A stretch of DNA of 64,000 bases, from positions 2,203,423-2,267,422 of the forward strand of contig NW_019091381.1 of assembly GCF_001949145.1 (NCBI RefSeq), read 5' to 3'. How positions within the stretch are numbered: position 1 is the stretch's first letter; each line of letters starts with the position of its first letter. Below the pieces are notes generated by a model. The model ran no database searches and had not been told where the DNA came from. It saw only the letters and a program-made list of their open reading frames with translations. The stretch is from Acanthaster planci (taxonomy: Eukaryota; Echinodermata; Asteroidea; Valvatida; Acanthasteridae). Both the position numbers and the translations under genes were made by a program. This document shows, in pieces, positions 13,701 to 28,700 of the stretch.

Positions 13701-16700
13701 GTCCCTCATAAAAAGGACAACCAGTCAATAGAAAAAATTCCCAACGTAAGCACTTTGGCGCTGTGAAATGGGGCTTGTTTTTTCCCCCACCTGTGGCCTG
13801 AAGTTTTTCTCTTGATACGATAATTAGGATGGTAATTTTGAAGGTAACTACCCACGTGACAAATTTCTGGCCAATCAGATTTTCACTATCAAAATTCTAC
13901 TGCAGTGCTGGCAATGATGCACCACACAATTTTGCCACTTATCTGACGAACCGGCAAATCAACCGTTCTGGTGATTTTCAGATTTTATCTCATGAACTGA
14001 CAAATAGGTTGGACAGCAGTATCCAAACAAAGTATTGCTCATTGAACCAAAAATACAAATTAGGAAATGATTTCAAAGTTCGTATCTTTATACAAAGAGA
14101 TCAAAGAGGGTTGAATTAAATATCGAAAATGAGCACGCAATAACTGCTTCACTGAAAATTTTTTTTTCGAAAACGGTGATATCTGATTTTTGTTGGTTCA
14201 TCAGATATGCGAACAATTGTGTGCACAAAAGTTTTGTGCCCATTCTAATGAACAACAAACAAATGCAAATGATCTGCCATTCATTCTCTATGTTAAAATG
14301 CTTGCGAATCAGAGCCACCTGGTAAATGCACTCGGGAATGAGGCTGTATCTGAATCTACTATTTTGAGGCTACGACTTCTGGCTCGGGACAGTGACATGC
14401 CGTGGCAAACATCCAAAGCCAGAACCAAAAATGGTCTGTTCCAAACATAGCCTCGGTGTCCTTCCTATCCATGAGCCACACAGCAGGCTCATTACAGTAG
14501 CTAATGTTGCCGAGGCAAAGCCTATGGTATATACTCACCCTTTCTCTCGGTTGACTTTTGAATAATATGCCCTGGAACGGATGGCCGAGTAGAACGAGAA
14601 CGCCTCGTTTAAATAGTTTGTTTCGCTCGTTCTTAAGCTGGGAATGAAAAAAAAAGGCAACTCAAAATTAACCTCTGCAACAGAAAAAAAAATTAATAAA
14701 TAAATTCACGGATAAATGTACCGGTGCCGCATCCATGTAGCTATGGATGTAAATATACATGTATTACTTCCAGAACATCTGTTCTGGCAATACAATAATC
14801 ATCAAAGAAAAAAGTATACATATTCAAACTGACAACCAAAGATGCAAGAAAAGAATTTCTGCTGGTTATGTCATCAACAGTCTGGCCTTACATTTTGACA
14901 TTCATGCCAAGGTACCGTACCGGCAGAGGCAAGTCAAGGTAAGACTCTTAATAAGAAATGCGATATAAGCAATCCGACTGCTCTCAATTTTATTATTATT
15001 TTTTTTTCGCTTCTTACCGTTCATGCATGTACAATGTTCATGTCCTGTGTACCGGTACGTGTCCTGCACCCAGCAATGTCAATGACACAACAACCCGCTG
15101 AGGAGTAATTTCCTTCCAACGTCGTGCGGCATTGCCTCAGCAATGCTCAGATCATTATCAGTGCTTGGGCTTTCAGAGATGGGGAGGCAGGAGAAGAGAA
15201 AGACAGAAAGCCCAGGGAAGATTCACCCCTTGTTATTTTTCCCCTTAAAGCAGGGAACATACAAGTGCATGCACTCCTTCATCGATGTGCTGAAAACACT
15301 GTGGCAATCCCTACAATACCTGACTTACAGGTAATAGTGTTTGTCTTTAATAGAGGACAGGACACCAAGGGTGCACGTCCCTATTAATTTTTTCTTTTTC
15401 TTCTGTTTTTTTTCTTTTTTGGGGTAACTCTTCCTCTTCCCTTGCTTTTTCTTTTGTTCCCAACTAGTTATTTAATAGCTTTCCGCAACAGAAATTATCA
15501 CCAGAAATGCCCCCGGGGCCTGCCATTGCAACCACAACATCTCTGTACATTTCTAACTCTGAGCCATCAAGTAAATTTCTTCCAGTTATTTGAAAGAGAC
15601 TGCAAATTGTTGGACCATGTACAATTTTAGTCGAGTTGATGCAGAGGTGCCATTTCACAAATCGAAGCAAAGGCCAACTTTGGCATATTCTTTCACTTTT
15701 TTAAATTAGACTCGTTTGCGAAACCTCCGTCACAATGTCAATATTACAAGGATCTTAATCTAACAGTCCCAATTCCTCCAATTTCAATACAATTTTACAT
15801 ACACCCAAGGGGGTTAGGGTTTTTTTAATTGAAGCAGAGGCACAAGTACACAGCCAACAATGACGCAACCAACATTCACCGTAGGAATGTCCCTTTAATT
15901 CACTGCATCACACTGGAGTCCCTAGCGCCTCGGTGCCATTGTGTGTGCTGAGTCAGTAGAGAAACCAATAACAGACAGTGTGCCACGGGTGTAGACAAGT
16001 AATGCAATTAGGCACATTTTACATAATTGGTGTACCTTCTGATTCTCTTGAAATTAACAAGTGGTAGCGTTTAGTGATAATGAAATTACTTAATTCCTGT
16101 GATCCACCAGACTGACATTACTGTTTAAGAACAGTGTAGGCAAACGTGAACGAATGACAGTTAAATGCATCTTTTATGAGAGAAACTCAAGCCACAGGTA
16201 CGGTACATGTACATGTACCGGTATATGTAGGTACATGTATGGTAATGAAATACATGTACTATGCTGTAATTACAATTTAATTACAAAGTTACCAGTGTAG
16301 TTTGATTTCCGTGGATTTCTGCGGGTATGCAGTTTTGTACATTACTCACAAGCTTGGTATTGCATATACACTCTACATGTACATGTATGTACATAAGCAT
16401 GTACATGTACATTAATGCCTAACATGCATGTACAACTTTGGTCACTGATACATGTACAATGTACCATGTGGGGTTTCAGTTGACTTCGGTGCATCTGAGG
16501 AATTTCCAAAGCCTGATGCTTAATGAATACCTGAATAAATGAATATGTTTATACATACATGTACAATGTTCATGTACCGAAAGGCCTCAAAAAACAGTGA
16601 TAAAACAATCAGTTCAGTTCAGTTCTGTTGAATATATACATTAATTGCAGATGCAGACACACTTAGCCTGGCCTCAAATTCCGGATCTTTAGGGTGATGG

Positions 16701-19700
16701 CCATTTTGCTTTTGATGGTGACAACAGAAAGTACATCTTTACCACATGACCTTGAGCCCCTCAAAGCCCTTCCTGATCCATTAAAATCCACCAAAGATTT
16801 TGGAGGATTGTGTAGGATTGAGGAAGGCTGAACCCAGCCAATACTACCATACATACATGTACAACTTCATGCTCCTTGAAAGTCAAAGAACAAACTGACT
16901 GCCATTGGTTTTCTGCAGAGGAGGACTTTGGAGGATTCAGCCAGGGTTTCATCTTAGATTGAAATATATTTACCCCTGTTCCTTCCCAGCTTAAAATTGC
17001 CAGTCTTCTCCTTGGAAAATCTTTGCAACTGGCACCCTTCGGTGCTGTCTGAGGCCATAGTTCCACTGCACCAAATACATGTATGTAGGCTACCGGTACT
17101 TTGGAAAGAAATGCGAGGACTTGCTCACCAGTGCCAATTATTTAGGTGATTATGTAAATTTTGAAATAGTAAAATTGCCTGTCCAAATGTTTCATTTGAC
17201 TTTCCTGGCTAGACGAGATGCTGAACTCAGCACTGTTTGTAGCAAAAATGTCCACGGTTCTCACCAGTTAGTACATGTACTATGTATCATGTCTAATTAC
17301 TGAATCAAACAAAATCCCACAACACAACAGTAGGAAGCCTGTTGGCTCCTACGGAATCTAACAAAAAAGTGGATATATACAGGTTCAGGGCTCATATTAA
17401 TAAGCTCCTATAAAAGTAACATTTACCAAGTCAAAGGATTAATATTTATGAGAGTACCTCCTGGCAAATGTTAGCCTGTTCACAAAAACCCATCAATGTA
17501 AATCAAATATGAACAGTTACATACATTAATAATCAATCAATTGCTATCAACCACTGACGCCAACAGCTGGCAATCAATAAATCAATCAATCAATACATGT
17601 ACATGATATTTACATGTAGGTAAGTGACAGCCATACTATGAACTGATGGACTGACAGTACGGTATCTAACACAGACCATTTCCATAATCAAACCGACTGG
17701 CTATCTGAATGTCCTGATTACTTTAAATTTCCTGATGGCTTTGAACAGTTAAATTACAGCCAACGTTTTCCCAGCGTCAAGCCCTCCTGTAATCCCCCTG
17801 ATGTTGTGATAGCCACGTACTGTACATGTACATGTATGTGTATGCCGAAACAGAACGTGAGCGGCAGGCACAAGTGGAAAGTTGGCCCCGGCGAACCCTC
17901 AGCAGCCATCAGACCAAGAGGCGACGGCACTCTATGCATTTATGCAACAGATAACGGCTTCTCCCCAGTGACTCGACACCTGCAACCTCCCATCTCCTAT
18001 CGGTCCCCGCAAAACTCATCCATCTGGGTTTGTTTGGTTTTTTTTTCCACCTCCATTTCCCATTTCAACCTGCACAATTGACCATCTTGAGTTTCAAGGC
18101 ATACATGTATGTACCAATGGGTGAAAGTTCTTGCACAACGGCCACCTTCATCAGTGTACAAGAGTTACATGTACACGTGTACAAGTGCATATATACCATA
18201 CGTTAGAAACTACATGTACATGTACGTCCATCTGTTGTAGGTAAACCGGTATGTATTTGTAATGCTAGTGAAAAGGCAGTGGGAATCAATACGGGCGATT
18301 CACAATCATGCGCCTTCAATAGTTTGCAATGCGTTGGCCAATCACAATGCGCGAAATTTGTCGACCCTTTGCAACGCGTTGGCCAATCACAATGCACGAA
18401 ATCTGTTGATCCAATGCACGTTTGAAAGCTCTTGGAGGCACACTATTGTGAAACGCCCGCATTCCAATAAAATTAACAGTCACAGTGGAACCCCTTTTAC
18501 CTTGACACAAACTTTTACCCTCATTACTTACTGTCAAACCCAGACAACAGTGTGATGTCTCTTCGCATCATGCAGTGCAGTAAGGTCTGCGCCCTGCCAA
18601 TATTTTAAAACGCACACCTTTTGGGACGTTAGTTTGGATCTAATTAATTACCTCAGAGCACAGTGCTCCAAATCAACCTGTGGCACTTCTTGTGTCAACA
18701 GTGCGATTGCTTAATTGCATACACGTACTAGTACACTGCAACCTTCCAGCTCAGTGTAAATCACACCTTGTACACCTATTATTAATCAGTCTCCGTTTTT
18801 ACGTGGCAACAACCGGACCATTTTAATTGTTTCCAGCCAAGCAAAGGGACATCAATCTTCATTCACCCAGAATGCAATCACGACTCCAAGCTCCCAACAG
18901 GTTCCCCCGGCCTGCCCGTAATTGTCAACTCGAGGAGCTCTCTTTCAGCTTCGCAGGAATAAAAAGTACAGGTATAACAAACAGTGAGGAAAAAAAAAAA
19001 AACAAAACACAGAGTCTGTCCTATGAGAATTGGCGGTTTTATTAGCGGACGGGTGACAATCAGGGGCCAGTCAAAGACGCTGATTGCCATGGTGTGCAGT
19101 CACACACTGTTTGACTTGCAATGTGGAACGAACGAGCTCCGTGCATCTGTGCACTAGGCTAGACAGCTGAGTACGACAACTCCACTAAGATCTCTATTCG
19201 TACATGTACGTGCCCTTACATGTATGTGTTGTTTTTTTTTTTACCAAAGTACATCCAGTTTGCTAGAATCCCAGCTAGTATTCCCTCCGTGACTAGCGCA
19301 AAAATCTCACAGCAGTCCATCCAGTTTAACAAAAAAAAAAGGTCATTAAACCATCTCCTTGAGCACATCAACATCCTACAGTTAGTATGGCTGAGTAAAT
19401 CTATCACCAAACCCATCAACCCAGTCCCTGAACTGGAAGGATGGTGTCAATGCTGAGTATAGGCCTAATTGCATTCCTGGTATGAGTTTAGTTCCCCCAG
19501 TGCCCTAATGAAATTTCAACTGAGAGCTTGACCACTTCTGGCAACCCGAGTACCTACAAATGATGATTAATGGTCCCCATTCTCCCGTTCCCATGAACTT
19601 AAAGGGTGCACGGCCAACTTACAAGTTCATGTACGGTAGGGGGTGAATATTTAACTAGTCTAACTTTAGATAAACATATGTGAAGTTCATCAACATGCAT

Positions 19701-22700
19701 ACCATCCAGTCAAATAGCTTGTAAATCTGAAATTCCTTTACTATCGTCGCGGTTGGAGGTTGCTCCATTTATTGCACTCACGTCTGGGCAAAGGGGCAAC
19801 TTTCCATTCACTTTGTACAGGGATTTGCACATTTTCATCCTTTTTTGCCGCAACATGACAAAAATAACTGAAACCGTACAGTGTGGGAAATATTCATATA
19901 GGGCATAAATGGTGAAATTACAGGCACACACATGTATGGTATAAAGGTTAAGAGTTAGGTCAATAATTCAGATTTTCCCCATAGACCGCAACACTTTGAG
20001 TGTTGAGTGTGAAAAGTGGAATAGCCATCAATTGACCAATCAGAGAGAAGAATCAAGACTCAGTGACGTCATTCCGACTGTGAGAATGGTGTACAATTCA
20101 CATTTTTACAGTGCATGGACCGAATGTACACTTTCAGTTTGAAAAATGTACGGGTACACTGTACATGTACATAGATAGTCAAGCTGTCAATTGTTCTAAA
20201 GTAATCAGTTTATAAATTGAAGAACTCACAGTGACTCGGGCTGCACTTTTACAAACCAAACATTTATCTTCATGCACAGTGTCATGTATGTACATTGTAC
20301 CCATAATTAAATCCAGCAGAGCTAACGTTACAACCGTGCCTGCTGCGCCTTGCACGGAATGGCTGACGGTATACCGGTACCTCGCACTTTGAGATTCTTT
20401 TCTCTCCTTCCACCTCTACATGTACCTGTCGATGTCTGTCCGACAGAACTGTTTTCTTAAAGCCGCACGTGGATTTGATAATTGACAGTGACGGCCAACA
20501 GGCGAGCAACGAGGACACGCGTTATCACACCTGGAAAATAACTGAATTGCAATATATAGAAGCCTGAAGTGTGCCGCAAGCAATGACCATCACACAGGAT
20601 GACCACTTGATTGCACTTATCCTTATAATTTATCTCTTTTGGGGGTTTTCATTAATTTTCTTTCCAACTGTGACGAAATCTGGAACAGTGTAGGCCAGAG
20701 AGAAACATGTACATGTACATGTACATGTAAGTTCCCTCTCTGTGCAAATAAGTTTGCTTTTATGACTTATTCTGTCAGTTCCGTGTAAATGTTTGAGTGT
20801 ACCAGTGGTATTTTCCACAGAAATCAGAAATGAGCACAAACATGTACATGTATGTGTACATGTACATGCACAACTACAACAATTTCCATGCACAAAACAG
20901 TGACTTTGTGCAAATGCTACATTTCCTCTACATATGTATAATGTACACATGAATATTCATGTGGTAATTTACATGTACATGTATCTTCAGCATGCATGCA
21001 CTTGCCCCAGTACACGTGTACATCCCAGAAGAAACATTCAGTAGGGCCTCCTTAAACCTCATTACTGTCTCATTATTTTTGCCTTCTCAGATACTAAAGG
21101 GAAATTCCAGAGGAGCAATCGGAAGTTTGAAGGGTGCATACAAAATGTACATACTCAGAGCACACAGGTGCAGGGACACACAATCACTATGGAATGAGTG
21201 AGGACTTCCTCAGATGCAGTCTAATAAACGAAGGGGGGAATTCAAAAGAAAATGGGACTTTAACACAATAATCATGTGTAACGAATCATCGATTTCATTT
21301 TGGATAGTTTTTAGAACATACCATAAAATGTGGACATTGAAAATTTGCAGGAAGTTTTGAAAACTTGTTTTGAAAATTTTGCACCAGTGTACTTTTTGAG
21401 TTGGAATATGGGTAGCAATTACATGTACATGTACATGTACGTACAACAGACACACTGGTACAATATTCTTCTCCCTTGTCTGATTTTTTCTTATTTTACT
21501 GGTGGACTCGTGTGGAAGTGAGGGACAGCTCCACAGGGGAGGAGGAACTGAGGAGAGAAGAGATCTTTAACCCTCTTTGTTCCCTCCAAAAAGTCCCATT
21601 ACTGCAACCTCCTTTGTACTGGTACAGTACGTGTACATGTACATTACACTTTAAATGACACCACTTTCTTTAGTCATTTGTCTTGCATCTCGACCATGAT
21701 GCATGTCTCTGGGGTCTAGGTGTACAGAGATGCATCACTGCAAGGGGTCTTAGAGGACACCAGAAACTCGATCCAAGGAGCAGACCGGCCGCTGGGGAGC
21801 GACTGAAATGAGTCTGTCAGATCAGTGTCTGCTTGCGCTGCTGCATGGCAGGACCGAGAGGGAAGAGAAAAGATACCAGTAGATGTCTACCCCAAATCTG
21901 TTTGTTTCATCACTCGGGGGGAAATTACTTATTATCTGGCTGGGATTTTTTTTTTCTCTTTTCTTTTTCTGGGGGGGGTGGTGAAGCTGAGATGGCACAG
22001 GCTCGGTTGAGTGATCATTCGTGCTGACAATCTCTTGGAAAATGTTACTTTGTACGAGGCCTCAATACATCTCTGTCATCCGATTGGTGGATCGTTGATC
22101 ACACGTCAGTGAAATATTTGTCCTGATGCACAGAGGTGCCGCTCTTCGAGAAACAGAAGTTCCATTCTGCCACACATGTACACTGTAGCGCTTTATTGTG
22201 CGTCAAGATAAATTTCTGAACTTGTAGTTGATGTATGAATTTATTCAGCCAGGGATTCGGGGTTTGTACTGTATAACCGGCTTTATTAATGCAGACATTC
22301 AAGAAACAGATACATGTACTAAGTTTCCACATGTGCAATGGAACCTTTTTTGACGACACAGATGGAATGTTCCATTGCACAAGGCTAACACCTTTTATCA
22401 TTCAGTACATGGGCAGCTAATGTACCTAAAAACGAATTGGTTCATTTATATATTTTTTTCTATTTACTGGAATACATGTATGCAGTGTTTACTTCAAATA
22501 ACTAGCTTGAATATCTGACAAAAATTGTACTACACTGTATACCAAAGTACAGGGAACAGTAGCAGGTACAAACAGTGCATGTACATGTACACAGTACACA
22601 GTGTACAGGTAGATGTACATGTAGCAGGTACATGGACCAGTAGCAGGTGCATACAATACATGAACATGTATATGCATGTACAGTGTCAACCGGTATTGAA

Positions 22701-25700
22701 TAGCCTGTGAAAGTGAAGCTATGTCCAATTTGTACACTACACATGTACCAACACATATTTTTGTAAAGTTTTAACCAGATATTTAAATGCCAGAGAATGT
22801 GTCAACGTGACACAGTCATTTACCTGCAATACATACAGCACAAGATGAATATGTACATGCACATGTATACTGTTGACTGTAACATGTCTCCCTGATCTTG
22901 ATGCAGAACAAGATATATATATGAATGTACATGTATGTACTCGATGAGGAACACTTTCAAGACGAATGTACATGTACATGTATTTTGCGTCAGGGAGACG
23001 TTAATTTTATTAATGGGTTTTTGCCCTCACAAACTGATCTCATTTCCACTTCCAAAAACAATCCCACATGATTTCCACCCCCCCCTTGCCAAACATATCA
23101 ACATGGTTTGCCTTCCACAATCACAGGTCATTTACAGTAACTAGCATGCTGCAAGCATTCAAGGAAGCACGCTTTCAAGGAAGTAAGCTGTGCAATGAAG
23201 CCCATTCAAGCAGGCTTCCTTCAATTTATAACGGCCTCCACGTTTTTCAGTCCTGAGCGCTGACATTAATATCGCCAGGGCAAATATGATCAGCATCGCT
23301 GGCCACTGCCAGAAGCCAGCAGGCCTCATATCCCTCCTGACTGAGTAGCCATTGACACCTAGTCACGCTGACGAGGTGCATTAACTCTCCAGCTTTGATT
23401 ACACATTACTCCCTCCCCCCCCAAAAAAAACCTCTTGAACAGGGTCGCTACGTGTCATGGGTGAATTTTTATGCACTGTTCATTATGATGTTATTTGCAA
23501 CTGGGGCGGAACTTGGCCTTTAATGAATATTTCCACGCTCATTTAAGGCTACAAGAGTACAGTACAAAGGACAGGTACATGCTGCATGTGACTTGTGTAC
23601 AAGTTGGCCCTAATGGTACATGAAGACCCAAACAAATAATGACTGGTTTTGTTTGGTTTTTTTCGATTTGGATGAATTGACACTGAGTACACATATGGTG
23701 TATGCACAATGTGTACGTGTACTGCACATGAACTCTTATTATATGCACCTGTACTTTGCCAATTGATTGTTGAAAAAATCCATCAATCATTCAACACGCT
23801 GTGGATGTACATAAACACATTAAGTGCTTGTGTAATTTACAGACATGTGCATGTATACACGGACTTCAAACACTATATGAAATACAGTACATGTACATGC
23901 GGCCACAGCGCATGTATGTGTGAACACACGCACGTATAGCACACTTGCACCTGTACAGACATGTACATGTACATGGTCCAATGAAGACATGACATGAAGA
24001 CAAAATACATGTACAAGTATTCCACCTACTGTACCGTGTTGCCATTTCTTTCTAAATACAGGGTACAAGCAACTGCACCCCACCCGGCCATCAACAGATG
24101 AAAGTGTTTGCAAGCGTTAGAAGGAACATGTCTACATGAGACCACCTATTCTTAGGTACAGGACGTGTACGTGCAGTGTCGTTGCTGGAACAACAAGTAC
24201 TGCATGTACACTCAAAGGTGAAAGGTTCAAATCCTTGATGAATTTTCCCTAGTTCACAAAACTTACAGTATGTATAAAACTAATGCTTTATTTCTCGAAA
24301 CTTGGCAAAACCATCTGAAACCCTTCTGGAAATTTTTCACACACCCCAAACATCCGACCCGCAATTCCCCTCCAGCACCTAAATTACCCAGACAAGTCTC
24401 AGCTCTGCTTCTACCAAGTACAGTGTATGTGTTTTACCAGCTAGGCAATGATACAGACTCCAGTTGACCATGCTCATTTACTTAAACCCGACTGAGCATA
24501 CACGCCCAAGCTGGTAATCTAATTCATTACAATTCTGCAATTCCGGTAGTCCCATCCATTAACCTGTTACGACCAAATCGAATCACAACGCCTCGACCGT
24601 CGTCGGTTCATTGAGATTCTTCCTCCCGTCTGTTCACAGGAAGGGGCTGTTATTTCTTCGTTAGCGATAGCCAGCGGACAACCGGTTACATCAACAAGTT
24701 TTTTTTTTCCCTTCTTCCCCGGTAGACTGTGGCCAAGTACAGAAATGGCTTGTAAGGAAGATGTTATTCTAGCATGGTGCCGATGGTTAAAACAAGGATA
24801 GTTTGACAGTGGAATAACTAACAGTGACAATCATTTCCCTCTGACGACTAGGCAGATGTATACCTGTACACGTGTACAGTGAACGGTCAAATCCTAACTT
24901 TCTATTAATTGGTGGATCAACTGAAATCAGCAGCTGCTGCTTAAATTATGCAGGCCCTCAAGTTTTTTATTGATTTGATTGAGTAACAGTTTCCCATTAG
25001 CATTTGGATCAATCAAACGGCCAGGTTTTTTGTCCACTCACTAAATAAATAAAGCTCTAATCAACAACTACATGTACATGTACATGTACAAAGGAGCAAG
25101 AACTCCCTGGAGCATGGGGGGGGGCTGGTGCATTTTTACAATCCTTGTTGTCCACTTGTATGTAACTTTCAACTCCAACCTTTCTGTGTCAGTTTCATAT
25201 TTCTTGCTTAAATTTTAAGCATTTTAAGCAATTTTAATTTTATGTTGGATGTTTTAATTTATGAAGTCTTCAACTTTTATCTCTTTCACCCATCTTAAAC
25301 GGAAGTCTTCAGATGTATACATGTACATGTATAAAAATGTTTAGGATTCACCCAAGAAAAGTGTAACTAAATAATTGATGTATATTGACACAAAATTTAA
25401 CTTTATTTAATTTTTGTGAGTTCTTGTGTTCCATAAATTTTGTTTAACAAATGTTGATGTACACGTACAAATTGCACTCCATACTTCTTGACCTGCTTTT
25501 TAACTTTGGGCTGAACTATTGTAGCTTCCGTTCCAACCAATCAGTCCAGAGTATTACCACATTTGGGTATAATGACCTTTCCCTATTGATACAGCAATAT
25601 TTGTCCAAATTCCACTTTCAATATCTCAAGTTGGCAAAGATGAATTTTAAATCCCATCGGTACAAACGTGTTTTACAACTTCTAGTTTATGTCCGTAGTC

Positions 25701-28700
25701 AAGTTTTTAAAATACAACAATCAACTACTAAAACAACGAAGTAATACCTGTTGGCTTACTTTATCTATTCTACAGGGGTCATTTTTATGATTACCACAGA
25801 TGAGGTGTGGGAGCATTGTTGGAGGGAAGAGGGAGACTCTGTATACTACTTCTATGATAGAAGAATTTGAATGCATCATTATAAACCCTAACCCTCCTCA
25901 AGCCTCCAAAATTTTTCAGGCAATTTTGGAAGATTTTGAATGATTGAGGTAGATGGCAAAAGCGCATGGCAGATTGTGAAGGATGCCATGCTTGAAGGTC
26001 GTGTGTTAGACCTTGAGTTGTTTATGCTTAGTTGTGCATAAATTCAGCCCAACGTTTCTTTTGAATCAACCGCACTGCTCAAGAATGCCATTTGCACTGC
26101 CTCAACCTAACGACAGGAACTGCCGGAGGATTTTGAAGGATTGAGACACTAGGCACACCTCCGAGTAACATTTCCAAGAAATTTTGGAGGATCTCAGACG
26201 ACTGAGGGAGAATCCAAATTTTTCACCCCCAAATCGGAGGACTGAGGAAGGTCCCTAGCAAAAAGGTTAGGGTTAAGGATACCATTTGGAGTAGCTTTAT
26301 ACTTACTAGTAATGGTAATATAACTGCCCAATTTTGGACGCAATCTCTCCAATCTGCCAGCGCTTCAGGCCATAATGTGTGTCCAAGACTTGCCTGCATT
26401 GGGAGCACAAACAAACACTTACATTGATCAATCACATTGTATTATTACAAAAATGATTAAGAAACCGGTCAGCTTTTTCTATGATCTCCCGACAACTTTG
26501 TAAGCAATTTGTTTTAATAACAAGTACTGTACACGAACAAGTAGCAATACATGTACATCATATTGCACGATGTGCTTTTAATACTAAAAATATTCAGTAA
26601 CTTTGATATAAGGTAACAAGCTAGGGACACATGTGGGCTTTTTCCTGGTTGAACACCTTGTGCAAAGTTTGCAAACCTAGCCATCACGATGAACTAACAT
26701 GACTAATGCCTGTCGACACTAAATGATGTGGCCTCATCAGGCATAATGCACATTGGCAGTGGCTTGTACCTGTACAGACCTCTACAACCACCAGTACCAG
26801 TCTGAGGAAAATGCACCACACTTCACTTGAAGTGTTTCTGACAGTGTGCCTTTTAAGGCCCAGTTCAGTGGTTTATTGGAACTGTGGATGTTCATACCCA
26901 CCACCCCACCAGCGACAGGTGCAATTTCCTTTTAACAGGTGCAATTAAATGAAATGTTACATACATGTACATGTATGTATCTGCTTGCAGGTTTGTTATT
27001 TGACTATTTAAGTCCTTGGCAGTGAAAACTTTCAGTCCAGAGGGTTATCTGTGATAGAGGTATGTATACACATATAAGTACATGTAACATCACCTGCCTA
27101 TTGCCTTGTCTCAAGAAAAGTTCATTTTAAAACCAAACGCTCGTATGAGTAGAAGTTGGTAATAAAGGTTGGAGACTATGGTACCGTAAGACCTAGGGGA
27201 ACTTTCCCAGCTGGTGCTGAATCGACTTGATTAGGAAATCTGCCAGTGCAGTAGCGATCCATCTCCTCCACTTATTTGAGGAATTAAGATGTAAATTTAT
27301 ACTACATGTAGCCGGGGCAGCTTGGGGGGCAGTGTCCCCAATAAAGAAAATGCAGAAATACAGATGAGACAAACAAAGTGAGATGGAGGGCAGGGCGGAA
27401 CAATCAGTCCAGGTTTTTATGAAATGGTTCACTACATGTACATGGAGAAAAAACAGAGAGGAACTATCCAACCTTTAACGTGCAATCGTTCTCGAGTTTC
27501 AAAAGGGGACAAGCAGCAGTTGGCAAAGTCATTTAGGGAAGAGCACAGTGAGATTTGTTTTGATCTGCGATAGTAGGGTGGGATCTGGAGCAGCCTGGCG
27601 CCTGCCAGCGTTTCAGGCGACTCAACGCCAGTGGTTGCCACCGACAGATAGATAGAGTTTCACCATCTTCATCATCGTCGTCGTCGTCCCCATCTTGGGG
27701 ATGATGAGCACAATGCTGATCGTCACCATGATTCACATTTAGTTAAATACCGGTATATAGTATAAGGGAAAGGGGGGTTATGTTGACCACACTGACGTGA
27801 CCATATTCCAAATTTCCTTTTAAGAAGTCTTCGTTCAATTGTCCCTTTGCCTTCCACAGATCTGTTCTCCCTCTGATGATGGCCCGAAGATGGAGTAAAG
27901 AGAGGGGGGGATTAGGCTGCAGTTTTAATCTTGGAAATTGGCCAGAGGGCAGACAGACTCGGAGGCTGATGAGGGAATATTGGATTGGTTTTGCCATAGT
28001 GTTAAAAGGGGAGAAAAGATTTGCTAGGCATTTAACGTCACAAAGTTTAATTCAGCGTGGCTTTGGCTTTTAAAGCAGTTCCTGGCCAAATTCTTGCTGG
28101 AAGCTGACGAACATGTACCACACAACAGGTCTCCCAGAGGGTAGAAATACAATTATTTTCCCTCGATGCAAATTTTTTTTCTCACCTTTTCCAACTGAAA
28201 ACGAGAGAATTCCAAATTTACTATTTACAAAGGACGAGGACTGATGGACTCTGGACAGCAAATCGTCTAATAAATTCATTTAAGAATTAAAGAAGACAAA
28301 GATTATTTCAACACACTAATAATAATGTACATGTACAGTACATGTTCGTACATTGTACCGGGGTACTTCTTTACAAATAAAAGTACACACATGTATAGGG
28401 TAGCAAAAGGGTTCTGTCACCCATATTAAAACAAAATTAACAAAGCAAATTGCACAAATTATACCTACATGTATGCAAGGACCAAATATAAATAATGTTT
28501 GCTGAAATACACCTCCTGCCAAACACCAGTTCCAGCATTCATTAGCATTTGAATGGACTACAGGCAACGCGTCTTGCTGCTCACTGCTACTAATGAACTT
28601 GAGCTACTGGTAACCGCAAGGGCAGTGCATCGTGAGGAAAACAACGTGCATCAGTACTCAGCAAAATCATGGGCAGAGCGGGAACGGATGGGTGAGAGTG

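Larger units (their letters stand above)
3363..14538 (-). other. SCAI: SCAI intron 4
   Basis: 11.2 kb intron. It contains a palindromic CCAAT-module element (7926-8093), a 256-bp MITE (9785-10040), a decayed repeat (about 12200-12285) and TACATG arrays (for example 10549-10569). A 198-codon open frame at 6120-6716 shows no recognisable protein features. Confidence 0.8.
14638..26306 (-). other. SCAI: SCAI intron 3
   Basis: 11.7 kb intron. It contains a palindromic CCAAT-module element at 18282-18465, (AATC)n near 17571-17595, several long TACATG arrays (20705-20729, 20840-20868, 21420-21444, 22575-22685, 25069-25090) and scattered GGAGGATT-type repeats (16.8-17.0 and 25.9-26.25 kb). No coding content recognised. 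Confidence 0.8.

Noticed and set aside
10549-25090. TACATG arrays as a CRISPR array
   Set aside because: No repeat-spacer regularity; they are short dispersed palindromic words in an animal genome.
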